DNA of 64,000 nucleotides. Source: Caulobacter sp. Root655 (GTDB taxonomy: Bacteria; Pseudomonadota; Alphaproteobacteria; Caulobacterales; Caulobacteraceae). Below are positions 1 through 8,038 of the stretch, piece after piece. The stretch's first letter is position 1. The number at the start of each line of letters is the position of its first letter. The notes below the pieces were generated by a model that saw nothing but the letters and a program-made list of their open reading frames with translations, had not been told where the DNA came from and made no database searches. The DNA is taken from assembly GCF_001427665.1 (NCBI RefSeq), contig NZ_LMHC01000024.1, positions 310,598-374,597 of the forward strand, in the 5' to 3' direction. Position numbers and translations under genes: made by a program.

Positions 1-32
1 AGATCGGCCCGGGTCAATGTCGCGCCTTTCAT
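1..32 (-). CDS. ihfA: Integration host factor subunit alpha, first codons only
   Basis: The gene runs leftward off the window edge. Ten codons are visible and read MKGATLTRAD, the characteristic opening of alphaproteobacterial IHF alpha. IHF alpha and beta form a DNA-bending heterodimer of the nucleoid used in transcription, replication and recombination. The position downstream of plsX and fabH matches the gene order common in this class. About 206 bases without a gene separate it from fabH, enough for its own promoter. The identification rests on ten residues plus gene order. Confidence 0.75.
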   Translation of the reverse strand, partial: MKGATLTRAD

Positions 33-238
33 GACGCCCCCTACGCTGGATTGGCACCCCAGAGGGCACGCGTCAGACCGGGCCGAGACCCGTTTTTCCG
101 CAACGTGCTCTCATCAACTCAAGCCTGCATGCCGCGATTATCGCATGGAGTCAAAGGCTGAGCGCCAAGACTTCAGGCGATGACACAAGCTGACCGCCTA
201 AAATGGCCACGCTTGACCCAAAGACGCCGCGCTTTTGC

Positions 239-1216
239 CTACAGGCGAATGACGCAGGCGCCCCAGGTCAGCCCGCCGCCCATCGCCTCGAGCAGCAAGA
301 GCTGGCCCGGCTTGATGCGGCCGTCGGCGATTCCCTGGGCGAAGGCCAGCGGGATCGAGGCGGCCGAGGTGTTGGCGTGGAGGGCCACGGTCGAGATCAC
401 CTTGCTCTCGTCGATGCCCACCCGATGGGCGACGCCGGCCAGGATGCGCTGGTTGGCCTGGTGCGGAATGAACCAGTCGACCTCGGGGATCGTGACGTCG
501 GCCGCCTTGGCCGCCGCGTGGATCGCCTCGGAGATGTTGATCACCGCGTGCTTGAACACCTGGTTGCCCAGCATCCGCAGCTTGCCGACCGTGCCCGTGG
601 TGGACGGACCACCGTCGACATAGAGCAATTCCTGCTTGGTCCCGTCGGCGCGCAGGGCGAAGCCCAGCAGGCCCTGGTCGGCCGTGGTCCCCTGCCCTTC
701 GCGCGGCTCCAGCACCACCGCGCCGGCCCCGTCGCCGAACAGCACGCAGGTGCCGCGGTCGGTCCAGTCCATCAGCCGGGTCATGGCCTCGGCCCCGATC
801 ACCAGGGCGCATTTCGAATGACCCCGGGCCACGAAGCCGTCGGCGACGCTCAGCGCGTAGACGAAACCCGAGCACACGGCCTGGACGTCGAAGGCGATGC
901 CGACCGGCGCGCCCAGCTTGCGCTGGACGATGGTGGCGGTGGCCGGGAAGGTCATATCCGGCGTGGTGGTGGCGACGATGATCAGATCGACGTCGGCGGC
1001 GGTCTTGCCGGCCTTCTCCAGCGCCTGCACGGCGGCGCGCCAGGCCAGGTCCGAGACCGGCTGGTCATCGGCCACCTTGTGGCGCTGGCGGATGCCGGTG
1101 CGCTCGACGATCCATTCGTCGCTGGTGTCGACGGTTTCGGCCAACTGATCGTTGGTGACCACGTTGTCCGGCAGATAGGCCCCGACGCCGGTGACGGCGC
1201 TACGAATTACGCTCAC
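239..1216 (-). CDS. fabH: Beta-ketoacyl-ACP synthase III
   Basis: The enzyme condenses acetyl-CoA with malonyl-ACP, the first chain-building step of type II fatty acid synthesis in the cytosol. The 325 residues match the usual FabH length. The thiolase-fold catalytic triad is visible as C115 (AVCSGF), H252 (IPHQANQRI) and N282 (HANTSAAS), and a glycine-rich loop near the C-terminus (EAMGGGLTWG) is typical. The GTG start overlaps the plsX stop by four bases (GTGA), so the two are translationally coupled. Cotranscription with plsX links initiation of fatty acid and phospholipid synthesis. Confidence 0.97.
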   Translation of the reverse strand: MSVIRSAVTGVGAYLPDNVVTNDQLAETVDTSDEWIVERTGIRQRHKVADDQPVSDLAWRAAVQALEKAGKTAADVDLIIVATTTPDMTFPATATIVQRKLGAPVGIAFDVQAVCSGFVYALSVADGFVARGHSKCALVIGAEAMTRLMDWTDRGTCVLFGDGAGAVVLEPREGQGTTADQGLLGFALRADGTKQELLYVDGGPSTTGTVGKLRMLGNQVFKHAVINISEAIHAAAKAADVTIPEVDWFIPHQANQRILAGVAHRVGIDESKVISTVALHANTSAASIPLAFAQGIADGRIKPGQLLLLEAMGGGLTWGACVIRL

Positions 1217-2301
1217 TCGGAAGCTCCCTGGCCCTCGGCGCCCGACACGCCTTCGGCCGTCAATTCTACACCGGACTTGAGGCCGGTTTCGGTCAGGCGT
1301 TTCAGATTGCGATCGATCTCGGCCGAGAAGTCGCTGCGGGCCAGGTCGACGGCCACGCGGATGGCCGAGGCGTAGCCCGTGGCGTCCGCGCCGCCGTGGC
1401 TCTTGACCACGATGCCGTTCAGCCCCAGCAGCGGCCCGCCATTGACGCGCGCCGGATCCAGGCGCTGGCGCATCTTCTTCAAGGCGCCCGAGGCGATCAA
1501 CGCCCCCAGCATCGCCAGGGGGCTCGAGGTCAGGGTCGTCCTCATCTCGGCGGCGAAGAAGCGGGCCAAGCCCTCGGCGGTCTTCAGAGCGACATTGCCG
1601 GTGAAGCCGTCGGTGACGACGACGTCGACCGTGCCCTTGGCGATGTCGGTGCCCTCGACGAAGCCGCGATAGTCGAAGTCCAGCGTGGTTTCCTTGAGGA
1701 TGGCGTGCGCCTCGCGCACTTCCTCATGACCTTTCTGGTCTTCGGAGCCGACATTGAGCAGGCCGACGGTCGGTCGGTCGGAACCGTGCACCGCGTGGTG
1801 GAAAGCCGCGCCCATGATCGCGAACTCGACCAACTGGGCCGCGTCGCTCTCGACATTGGCCCCGACGTCGAGCACGGCGGAGACGCCGCGCATGGTCGGC
1901 CAGTTGGCGACGATGGCCGGGCGCTCCAGGTTGGCCCCCATGCGCAGGATCAGCTTGGAAATCGCCATCAGGGCGCCGGTGTTGCCGGCCGAGACGACGG
2001 CCTGGGCCTGGTTCTCGCGGATCGCCTCGACGGCGTTCCACAGGCTGGAGCCCTTGCCCCGGCGCATGGCCTGGGCGGGCTTCTCGTCCATCGAGATGGC
2101 CTTGTCGGTGTGACGCACCTCGCTGACCGCCCGGGCGGCCGGCGACTTGGCCAGTTCGGCGTTCAGCAGGGCTTGGTCGCCGTGCAGCAGGAAGCGGACG
2201 TCCGGCAGGTTTCCGGCGGCGATCGCGACGGCGGGCACGATCACGGACGGACCGTGATCCCCGCCCATGGCGTCGATCGAAATGACAATGGGTTGAGGCA
2301 C
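1213..2301 (-). CDS. plsX: Phosphate acyltransferase PlsX
   Basis: PlsX converts acyl-ACP and phosphate to acyl-phosphate, the acyl donor for PlsY in phosphatidic acid synthesis; it is a peripheral membrane enzyme. Family signatures are present: ISIDAMGGDHGP at residues 8-19, SAGNTGAL, GLLNVGSEDQKG, VTDGFTGNVALK and the late GLNGIVVKSHGGAD. The 362 residues are slightly longer than typical because of a low-complexity acidic C-terminal tail after the conserved domain. It lies 97 bases downstream of the DUF177 gene and overlaps fabH by four bases, the standard DUF177-plsX-fabH arrangement, although rpmF, which often sits between DUF177 and plsX in other bacteria, is absent here. Confidence 0.97.
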   Translation of the reverse strand: MPQPIVISIDAMGGDHGPSVIVPAVAIAAGNLPDVRFLLHGDQALLNAELAKSPAARAVSEVRHTDKAISMDEKPAQAMRRGKGSSLWNAVEAIRENQAQAVVSAGNTGALMAISKLILRMGANLERPAIVANWPTMRGVSAVLDVGANVESDAAQLVEFAIMGAAFHHAVHGSDRPTVGLLNVGSEDQKGHEEVREAHAILKETTLDFDYRGFVEGTDIAKGTVDVVVTDGFTGNVALKTAEGLARFFAAEMRTTLTSSPLAMLGALIASGALKKMRQRLDPARVNGGPLLGLNGIVVKSHGGADATGYASAIRVAVDLARSDFSAEIDRNLKRLTETGLKSGVELTAEGVSGAEGQGASE

Positions 2302-2398
2302 GAGGCGCTATCGGCTCCTGGAGCGGCGCACCGCTAGGTCAAGGCGGCGGGACGATACAGGCGCGAGGATATCACGCAAGCAGAACGGAACCGGCATT

Positions 2399-2947
2399 TC
2401 AGGCCCCGTCGCCGCTGGGATCGGGATCGGCCTTCAGCGCTTTCAGCGCCGCGAATGGCGACAGCTCCACCGGTTCGGGCGGTGCCTCGAACACCGCGCC
2501 CGGCTTGCGGGGGAACGGGTCCAGCTCCAGGGCCAGGTGCTCGATCACATAGCCCGAGACGTCGATGGTCTCGCCTTCCAGCACGTCGGGCGGATCGTCG
2601 CCCTCCGGGTCCAACGCCAGGTCGCCGTTCTCGTCCGGCGAAGTGTTCTCGCTGTCGGCCGGCAGCACGCGGACCGAGAAGCGTGATTCGACCGGCTCCT
2701 CGAACTCGTCGGCCGAGACGCTGCACACCTGGGTGACGCGGGCCCGGATCAGGCCGGAAACCTCGGCGCCGTCCATCCAGGGACGCAGGAAGATCTCGGC
2801 GTCCAGCGAATCCAGCGACACGAGGTTCAGCGTCTTGGCGATCGCCTTGCGAGCGGCCTCGTCGGGCTCGAAGCGCAGATCCATGCCGCGCCCCATGCGC
2901 CCCAGGGTGACGCTGTAGGGCCAGGGATTGATCACGCCTTCAGCCAT
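2399..2947 (-). CDS. DUF177 (YceD-family) protein
   Basis: A 182-residue acidic protein of the YceD/DUF177 family, whose members are linked to 23S rRNA and large-subunit maturation and are often encoded with rpmF or plsX. Visible family features are a conserved pair of cysteine-free beta strands around ARVTQVCSVSADEFEEPVE (about residues 69-87), a very acidic linker rich in D and E (about 98-125), and the strand EGETIDVSGYVIEHLALELDP-like region before a basic PRKPG. The start overlaps the end of the CBP3-type gene upstream by 16 bases, so they probably form one transcript with plsX and fabH. The biochemical role is known only by family. Confidence 0.85.
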   Translation of the reverse strand: MAEGVINPWPYSVTLGRMGRGMDLRFEPDEAARKAIAKTLNLVSLDSLDAEIFLRPWMDGAEVSGLIRARVTQVCSVSADEFEEPVESRFSVRVLPADSENTSPDENGDLALDPEGDDPPDVLEGETIDVSGYVIEHLALELDPFPRKPGAVFEAPPEPVELSPFAALKALKADPDPSGDGA

Positions 2948-3462
2948 TGGGCCTCTCCTTGCATCAAGCGCTCCAGCGGCTGGGCCGCCAGATGGTCGCG
3001 CGCGGCGACCACATAGGCCGTCAGGGCCGCCACGTCGCCCTCGTCGCGCTCCTCGAAGGCCGTGCGGGCCAGAAGGTCTGTCAGGGCCGCCTGGTCCGGC
3101 AGGCCGGCGACCGCCTCGTCGAAGGCCTTCAGGCGGCCGTAGAACGCTCCGGCCAGCTTCTTCATTTTCTTGCCCACCGCCGTGTCGGAGACGCCGATTT
3201 CACGGAAGGCGTCGTCCAGGCCGCGCACATAGGCGTCGAACGTGGCCTGGGAAAGCTCGGCCGCCGACTCGCCGTGGCCCTTCAATCGCTCCAGCAACAG
3301 CACCACGTGCAGGGTGAAGAGCTCGAACCGGCCTTCCAGCGAGTCGCGCACGCCCATCTGGACGTAAAGTGGCGCGGAACGGGCCTGGGCCACCGCGCCG
3401 GCATAGAGTTTGCTCCCCGCCGCCTTGGCGGGCCTGGGTTTGAGCAGCCGGTCCAGAAACAT
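2932..3462 (-). CDS. Ubiquinol-cytochrome c chaperone (CBP3-type) family protein
   Basis: A 176-residue protein of the family related to yeast Cbp3, which in mitochondria assists cytochrome b synthesis and assembly of the bc1 complex. The segments PLYVQMGVRDSLEGRFELF and HVVLLLERLKG near the N-terminus, and DDAFREIGVSDTAVGKKMKK near the middle, are the recognisable family blocks. I chose the ATG at 3462 because a GAGG element lies seven bases upstream; an in-frame GTG at 3489 would add nine residues without a ribosome site. Role in an alphaproteobacterium is inferred from the family: respiratory complex III assembly. Confidence 0.8.
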   Translation of the reverse strand: MFLDRLLKPRPAKAAGSKLYAGAVAQARSAPLYVQMGVRDSLEGRFELFTLHVVLLLERLKGHGESAAELSQATFDAYVRGLDDAFREIGVSDTAVGKKMKKLAGAFYGRLKAFDEAVAGLPDQAALTDLLARTAFEERDEGDVAALTAYVVAARDHLAAQPLERLMQGEAQWLKA

Positions 3463-3583
3463 GACTTCGCCTCGATTTCGCCGCGACACGGAACTAACTT
3501 CGCCATCCGATCCACGCGGACCATTGAACTAAGCCCGCGCGGGCGATAGGTCAAAGTCAGCCTTTTTAGGTTCCGGAGCCTGC

Positions 3584-4072
3584 ATGTTTCGTCCCGCCGT
3601 TCTCGCCGCCGCTGTCATCGGCCTCGCCGCCGTCGCCGGAGGCTGCACGCCGCTGACGAGCTATTCCGGTTTCCAGGCCATCGAAGCCAAGCCCGTCGAC
3701 ATGAAGGTCGGCGAGGACAGCAAGTCGACGGTCACCGAAAAGCTGGGCTCGCCCTCGGCCACCTCCACTTTCGACGCCAATTCTTGGTACTACATCTCGC
3801 AGACCACCGACCGCGTGGCCTTCTACAGGCCGCGGGTGATCAAGCGCGACGTGGTCGCGATCAAGTTCAACCCGGCCGACGAAAAAGTCGCCTCGGTGGA
3901 CACCTACACGCTGAAGGACGGCAAGGTCATCGCCTACAACGGTCGTGAAACGCCGACCCGTGGCCGCGAAATGACCATCCTCGAGCAGCTGCTGGGCAAC
4001 GTCGGCCGCGGCGGCATGCTGCCGCAGGACGATCAGGACACCCCGGGCAACCGCCCGCAGGACCGCCGCTAG
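3584..4072 (+). CDS. bamE: Outer membrane assembly lipoprotein BamE (SmpA/OmlA family)
   Basis: BamE is the small lipoprotein of the BAM complex that inserts beta-barrel proteins into the outer membrane. The protein has a signal peptide ending in the lipobox AGGC with C21 as the lipidated residue, followed by T, consistent with outer membrane sorting. The SmpA/OmlA domain follows, with the block GEDSKSTVTEKLGSPSATSTFD and the strand SWYYISQTTDRVAF. A Q/R/P-rich tail (about 145-162) is probably disordered. It is divergent from the CBP3-type gene; the 121 bases between them must hold both promoters. Confidence 0.9.
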   Translation: MFRPAVLAAAVIGLAAVAGGCTPLTSYSGFQAIEAKPVDMKVGEDSKSTVTEKLGSPSATSTFDANSWYYISQTTDRVAFYRPRVIKRDVVAIKFNPADEKVASVDTYTLKDGKVIAYNGRETPTRGREMTILEQLLGNVGRGGMLPQDDQDTPGNRPQDRR

Positions 4073-4105
4073 GCCCCCAAGCGTCCCGACAAGCCGAGCC
4101 GTACC

Positions 4106-4125
4106 GATGGTTAAGCATAACCATC
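4106..4125. promoter_or_regulatory. Perfect inverted repeat containing a CtrA-like half site
   Basis: The 8-bp arms GATGGTTA (4106-4113) and TAACCATC (4118-4125) are exact reverse complements around AGCA. The left arm plus the next base reads ATGGTTAA, the reverse complement of TTAACCAT, which is reported as a CtrA-type recognition half site in Caulobacter. It lies 111-130 bases before the start of the response-regulator gene and could be its control element; it is not followed by a T-run, so it is not a convincing terminator for bamE. Confidence 0.4.
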
Positions 4126-4235
4126 TGAAATTCCGCGACATTTCGTCGCCGGTATCAACGGTTTCTCAACGACGATCCGATTACGCTCCCTGGTGAGGTC
4201 GCGGTGGCTGACGCCGCCTTTCCGGGGGGAAGACT

Positions 4236-4763
4236 TTGAGCGCACCTAATCTGCGTTCGTTGACGGTGCTCATCATCGACGACAACGCGCCCATGCGCGA
4301 GATCATCGGCACGGTGCTGAAGTCGCTGGGCGTGCGCAAGATCATCGAGGCCGGCGACGGCGTCGAGGCGCTGAAGGCCGTCACCGAGCGCGAAATCGAT
4401 ATCATCTTCACCGACCTGATGATGCAGCCGGTTGACGGCCTGGCGTTCATCCGCTGGGTGCGCACCTCGCCGGCCAGCGGCAATCCCTATGTCCCGATCA
4501 TCATGGTCACCGGCCACGCCACCCGCGCCAGCCTGGACGAGGCGCGGATGGCCGGGGTCACCGAATTCCTGGCCAAGCCCCTCACCGCCCGCGGCGTGCT
4601 GCACCGGGTCAACGAGGTGATCAACAACCCGCGCGACTTCGTGCGGGCCGGCGCCTATTTCGGCCCCTGCCGCCGGCGGCGCATCGATCACGACTACGAG
4701 GGCCAGGAACGCCGTGGCGCGGTCGCCGCCGAGGCCGAGGTCGCGCTCGACGACATGTACTGA
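4236..4763 (+). CDS. Single-domain response regulator (CheY-like receiver)
   Basis: A 175-residue stand-alone receiver. The acidic pocket is D15/D16, the predicted phosphorylation site is D60 (IIFTDLMM), and the switch threonine T92 and invariant K114 (FLAKPL) are all present, so phosphotransfer should work. No DNA-binding domain follows; the last 40 residues (after about 135) are charged, with a basic CRRRR cluster and an acidic tail. The start is TTG at 4236, chosen because GGGGGGAAGA sits immediately upstream and the protein then starts just before the first beta strand. No kinase gene is adjacent. Such receivers usually take part in phosphorelays or bind a partner protein. Confidence 0.9.
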   Translation: MSAPNLRSLTVLIIDDNAPMREIIGTVLKSLGVRKIIEAGDGVEALKAVTEREIDIIFTDLMMQPVDGLAFIRWVRTSPASGNPYVPIIMVTGHATRASLDEARMAGVTEFLAKPLTARGVLHRVNEVINNPRDFVRAGAYFGPCRRRRIDHDYEGQERRGAVAAEAEVALDDMY

Positions 4764-4792
4764 CCGGCGTCCGCCAGCGCCCGGAATCGAAA

Positions 4793-4820
4793 ACGCCCCG
4801 GAGGTTTCCCTCCGGGGCGT
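4793..4820. terminator. Bidirectional hairpin between convergent genes
   Basis: Perfect 12-bp arms ACGCCCCGGAGG and CCTCCGGGGCGT flank a four-base loop TTTC. It lies between the convergent response-regulator and pyrophosphatase genes, 30 bases after the first stop. The stem is strong, but neither side has a long T-run, so termination may be stem-driven. Confidence 0.75.
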
Positions 4821-4844
4821 CGTCGTATCCGGCGTGGATCGTGA

Positions 4845-6983
4845 TCAGACGCCGTGGGCCAGGATCGCCAGCAGCAGCAGGGCCACGATGTTGGTGATCT
4901 TGATCATCGGGTTCACGGCGGGGCCCGAGGTGTCCTTGTAGGGGTCGCCGACGGTGTCGCCGGTGACGGCCGCCTTGTGGGTGTCGCCGCCCTTGGAGTG
5001 CAGGACGCCGTCCTTGTCGGTGAAGCCTTCCTCGATCACCTTCTTGGCGTTGTCCCAGGCGCCGCCGCCGCTGGTCATCGAGATGGCGACGAACAGGCCG
5101 GTGACGATCACGCCCATCAGCATGGCGCCCAGCGACGCGAAGGCGTCGACCTTGCCGGCGATGGCCTTGATCACGAAGAACAGCACCACCGGCGAAACCA
5201 CCGGCAGGAGCGACGGCACGATCATCTCGCGGATCGCCGCCTTGGTCAGGATGTCCACGGCCCTGCCGTATTCCGGCTTCACCTCATAGGTCATGATGCC
5301 CGGGTTCTCGCGGAACTGGCGACGGACCTCGGCCACCACGGCTTCGGCCGCCCGGCCCACGGCGGTCATCGACATGCCGCCAAACAGGAAGGGCAGCAGC
5401 CCCCCGAACAGCAGGCCGACCACCACATAGGGGTTGGACAGGTCGAAGGTCACCGGGCCCATGCCCTCGAAGAAGCTGCCCGCCTCGGCATGGGCCGAGA
5501 AGAACTTCAGGTCTTCGGTATAGGCGGCGAACAGCACCAGGGCGCCCAGGCCGGCCGAACCGATGGCGTAGCCCTTGGTGACGGCCTTGGTGGTGTTGCC
5601 CACGGCGTCGAGAGCGTCGGTGGTGACGCGGACTTCCTTGGGCAGACCGGCCATTTCAGCGATGCCGCCGGCGTTGTCGGTGACCGGACCAAAGGCGTCC
5701 AGGGCGACGATGAAGCCGGCCAGGGACAGCATGGTGGTGGTGGCGATGGCGATGCCGAACAGGCCCGCCAGGTTATAGGTCACCAGGATGCCGACGATGA
5801 TGGTCAGGGCCGGCAGGGCGGTGGATTCCAGCGACATGGCCAGGCCCTGGATGACGTTGGTGCCATGACCCGAGACGGATGCCTGGGCCACCGACTTCAC
5901 CGGGCGGAAATTGGTGCCGGTGTAGTATTCGGTGATCACCACGATCAGGGCGGTGACGGCCAGGCCGGCCAGGCCGCAGAAGAACAGGGCGTTGGCGTCG
6001 AAGGTGCGGTCGCCCACCGTGACGGCGGTCGGCACCAGTTGGTGGATCACGTAGTAGACCGCCGGGATCGACAGCACACCGGTGACGATCAAGCCCTGAT
6101 AGAGGGCGCCCATGATGTTCTGCTTCTTGCCCAGACGCACGGCGAACGAGCCGATGATCGAGGTGACGATGCAGACGGCGCAGATGGCCAGCGGCAGCAG
6201 CATCATCGACGATACGGCTTCCGTGCCGCGGAAGAAGATCGCCGCCAGCACCATGGTGGCGACCGTGGTCACGGCATAGGTCTCGAACAGGTCGGCGGCC
6301 ATGCCGGCGCAGTCGCCGACGTTGTCGCCCACGTTGTCGGCGATGGTCGCGGCGTTGCGCGGGTCATCTTCCGGGATGCCGGCCTCGACCTTGCCCACCA
6401 GATCGCCGCCGACGTCGGCGCCCTTGGTGAAGATGCCCCCGCCCAGGCGGGCGAAGATCGAGATCAGCGAGGCGCCGAAGCCCAGCGACACCAGCGAGTC
6501 GACCACCACGCGGTCGGTGCCGGCGTGGCCGGTGCTCAGCAGCACGGCGAAGTAACCGGCGACGCCGATCAAGGCGAAGCCCGCCACCAGCATGCCGGTC
6601 ACGGCGCCGGAGGTGAAGGCCATCTTCAGTCCGGCCGCCAGGCTCTCGGACGAGGCCTGCGCCGTGCGGACATTGGCCCGCACCGAGATCAGCATGCCCG
6701 CGAAGCCGGCCGCGCCCGACAGAGTCGCGCCCAGGGCGAAGCCGACGGGCTGTTCCCAGGATTTGAAGAAGAACGCCAGCAAGGCGATGACCGCCACCCC
6801 GACGATGGCGATCGTCGTGTACTGGCGGTTCAGATAGGCCTGGGCCCCTTCCTGGATCGCCGCGGCGATCTCCTGCATCTTCGCATTGCCGGGCGAAGCC
6901 CGCATCAAGGAAGCCGTCTGCACGGCGCCGTACAGCACCGCCAGCAGCCCGGCCCCAATGGCCACGTAAAGCCAAGAACTCAT
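4845..6983 (-). CDS. hppA: Proton-translocating membrane pyrophosphatase, K+-independent type
   Basis: The enzyme hydrolyses pyrophosphate and pumps protons across the inner membrane. The 712-residue protein has about 16 hydrophobic spans. The substrate-binding acidic loops are visible: GADVGGDLVGK (188-198), EDDPRN (205-210), DNVGDNVGDCAGMAADLFE (217-235) and the later DAFGPVTDNAGGIAEM (429-444). GNTTKA at 462-467 has lysine (K466) where K+-dependent enzymes have alanine, indicating the K+-independent subgroup. The start at 6983 (MSSWLY) is preceded by GAGGG; an upstream in-frame ATG at 7070 would add an improbable charged leader. Confidence 0.97.
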   Translation of the reverse strand: MSSWLYVAIGAGLLAVLYGAVQTASLMRASPGNAKMQEIAAAIQEGAQAYLNRQYTTIAIVGVAVIALLAFFFKSWEQPVGFALGATLSGAAGFAGMLISVRANVRTAQASSESLAAGLKMAFTSGAVTGMLVAGFALIGVAGYFAVLLSTGHAGTDRVVVDSLVSLGFGASLISIFARLGGGIFTKGADVGGDLVGKVEAGIPEDDPRNAATIADNVGDNVGDCAGMAADLFETYAVTTVATMVLAAIFFRGTEAVSSMMLLPLAICAVCIVTSIIGSFAVRLGKKQNIMGALYQGLIVTGVLSIPAVYYVIHQLVPTAVTVGDRTFDANALFFCGLAGLAVTALIVVITEYYTGTNFRPVKSVAQASVSGHGTNVIQGLAMSLESTALPALTIIVGILVTYNLAGLFGIAIATTTMLSLAGFIVALDAFGPVTDNAGGIAEMAGLPKEVRVTTDALDAVGNTTKAVTKGYAIGSAGLGALVLFAAYTEDLKFFSAHAEAGSFFEGMGPVTFDLSNPYVVVGLLFGGLLPFLFGGMSMTAVGRAAEAVVAEVRRQFRENPGIMTYEVKPEYGRAVDILTKAAIREMIVPSLLPVVSPVVLFFVIKAIAGKVDAFASLGAMLMGVIVTGLFVAISMTSGGGAWDNAKKVIEEGFTDKDGVLHSKGGDTHKAAVTGDTVGDPYKDTSGPAVNPMIKITNIVALLLLAILAHGV

Positions 6984-7218
6984 CGGTAAGTCGCCCTCTT
7001 CGCGTTTCAATAACGAGAGGGTCGCCGGCTCGGCAGGATCACGACCCGTCAGGATCGCGCCCGGCCGCACACGACGGGCGGGCCTATGGCCTCATGCCCC
7101 CTCGATGCTCCCTGATGACGCCGGTTTGGCGCCAAGGCGGGGACAGTGCCAAATGGTCGCGGCCCGCGCAACCGCTTGCGGGAACGGCGTTCAGTCAGGG
7201 ACGGACGCGGATGCGGGC

Positions 7219-7743
7219 CTAGGGAACGATGTTCGGGTCCGGCGCCGGTTCCCGATGCGGCGCGGGCTTTCCCCCCGCCTGGGCCCCGGCCTTGGCCGGC
7301 GGCGGAACGAAGTTGCGCGGCGTCTGCTTGACGACCGTCACCAGGGCCACCTTGCCAGGCCCGATCAGGCCGTTGACCTCGCGCAGCACCGAGGCCTTCA
7401 GGCGCGTCTCGTCCAGCGCGACGTAGCTGTCGGGCCGCGTGAAGGGCCTGTCGTGGGCCTCGCGCACCACGGCGTCGCGCAGCATCGGCTCCTTGCTCCC
7501 GAACGCCGTGGTCGGAACTCCTGTCTTCAAGGTGATGTTGAGTTGGACGAAGACGTAGTTGACCAGTCGGCCGTCGACGATGATCGGCAGGGCCATGGAC
7601 TGCAGCTTGATCACCGGATCGGCCTTCGCCTCCCCTTCGCCGTCCTTTTTCTTCGGCGAGCTGGCGAGGGCCGGCGTCACCGCCAGCAGGGCCAGCGGGG
7701 CGATCAGCAGGACGCGGCGGGCGATCGACATGGAGCGGGTCAT
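7219..7743 (-). CDS. Exported protein of unknown function, weakly FliL-like
   Basis: A 174-residue protein with a clear signal peptide (basic MTRSMSIARR, hydrophobic core VLLIAPLALLAV, cleavage near TPALA-S). The mature part starts with a lysine-rich linker, then a beta-strand region (SMALPIIVDGRLVNYVFVQLNITL) and the block MLRDAVVREAH, then LKASVLREVNGLIGPGKVALVTVVKQTP, and a proline/alanine-rich tail. The pattern of a beta domain followed by an amphipathic helix resembles the periplasmic domain of FliL, but no flagellar gene is near and I would not assign it. An alternative start is the ATG at 7731. It follows two small genes downstream of thiL and may belong to that transcript. Confidence 0.7.
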   Translation of the reverse strand: MTRSMSIARRVLLIAPLALLAVTPALASSPKKKDGEGEAKADPVIKLQSMALPIIVDGRLVNYVFVQLNITLKTGVPTTAFGSKEPMLRDAVVREAHDRPFTRPDSYVALDETRLKASVLREVNGLIGPGKVALVTVVKQTPRNFVPPPAKAGAQAGGKPAPHREPAPDPNIVP

Positions 7744-7777
7744 GGTTCCCGCTTAACCAAGAAAGTTTGAGGTTTTG

Positions 7778-8035
7778 CTACCGCGGGCCATCACGCATCG
7801 GAAGGCCCAAAGCTTTTGAGGTTAGCCAGTAAACAAAGAGAGCGCAGACAATCATGAGCGCGATCAATGCTACGAAGATCACGTGCGAGGCGGTCTCAGC
7901 GCCGAGAGCTCGAGCAAGCCAAGTGAAGGTCCCGGCCGGAACGAGGTCGGCCAGCCGCATCGCCGCGACTCGGTAGGCAAAGAGCGTTGCTACAAACAAC
8001 GCGAACCTGAGGACCCGCCGCCAGTCGAAAACCAC
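7778..8035 (-). CDS. Small two-span membrane protein, unknown function
   Basis: An 85-residue protein starting at a GTG three bases after the thiL stop, so probably co-translated with thiL. It has two hydrophobic stretches (about residues 9-30, FALFVATLFAYRVAAMRLADLV, and about 50-70, SHVIFVALIALMIVCALFVYWL) with a short basic N-terminus (WRR) and polar C-terminus. I do not recognise the family. Base use is somewhat less G+C-rich than neighbours. Because it is short and starts with GTG, its reality is less certain. Confidence 0.5.
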   Translation of the reverse strand: MVFDWRRVLRFALFVATLFAYRVAAMRLADLVPAGTFTWLARALGAETASHVIFVALIALMIVCALFVYWLTSKALGLPMRDGPR

Positions 8036-8038
8036 CGT

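Noticed and set aside
4854..6989. Very long plus-strand open frame (about 711 codons) opposite hppA
   Set aside because: It is the antisense of the pyrophosphatase, full of H, D, G, Q and R from reversed codons, with no family signature.
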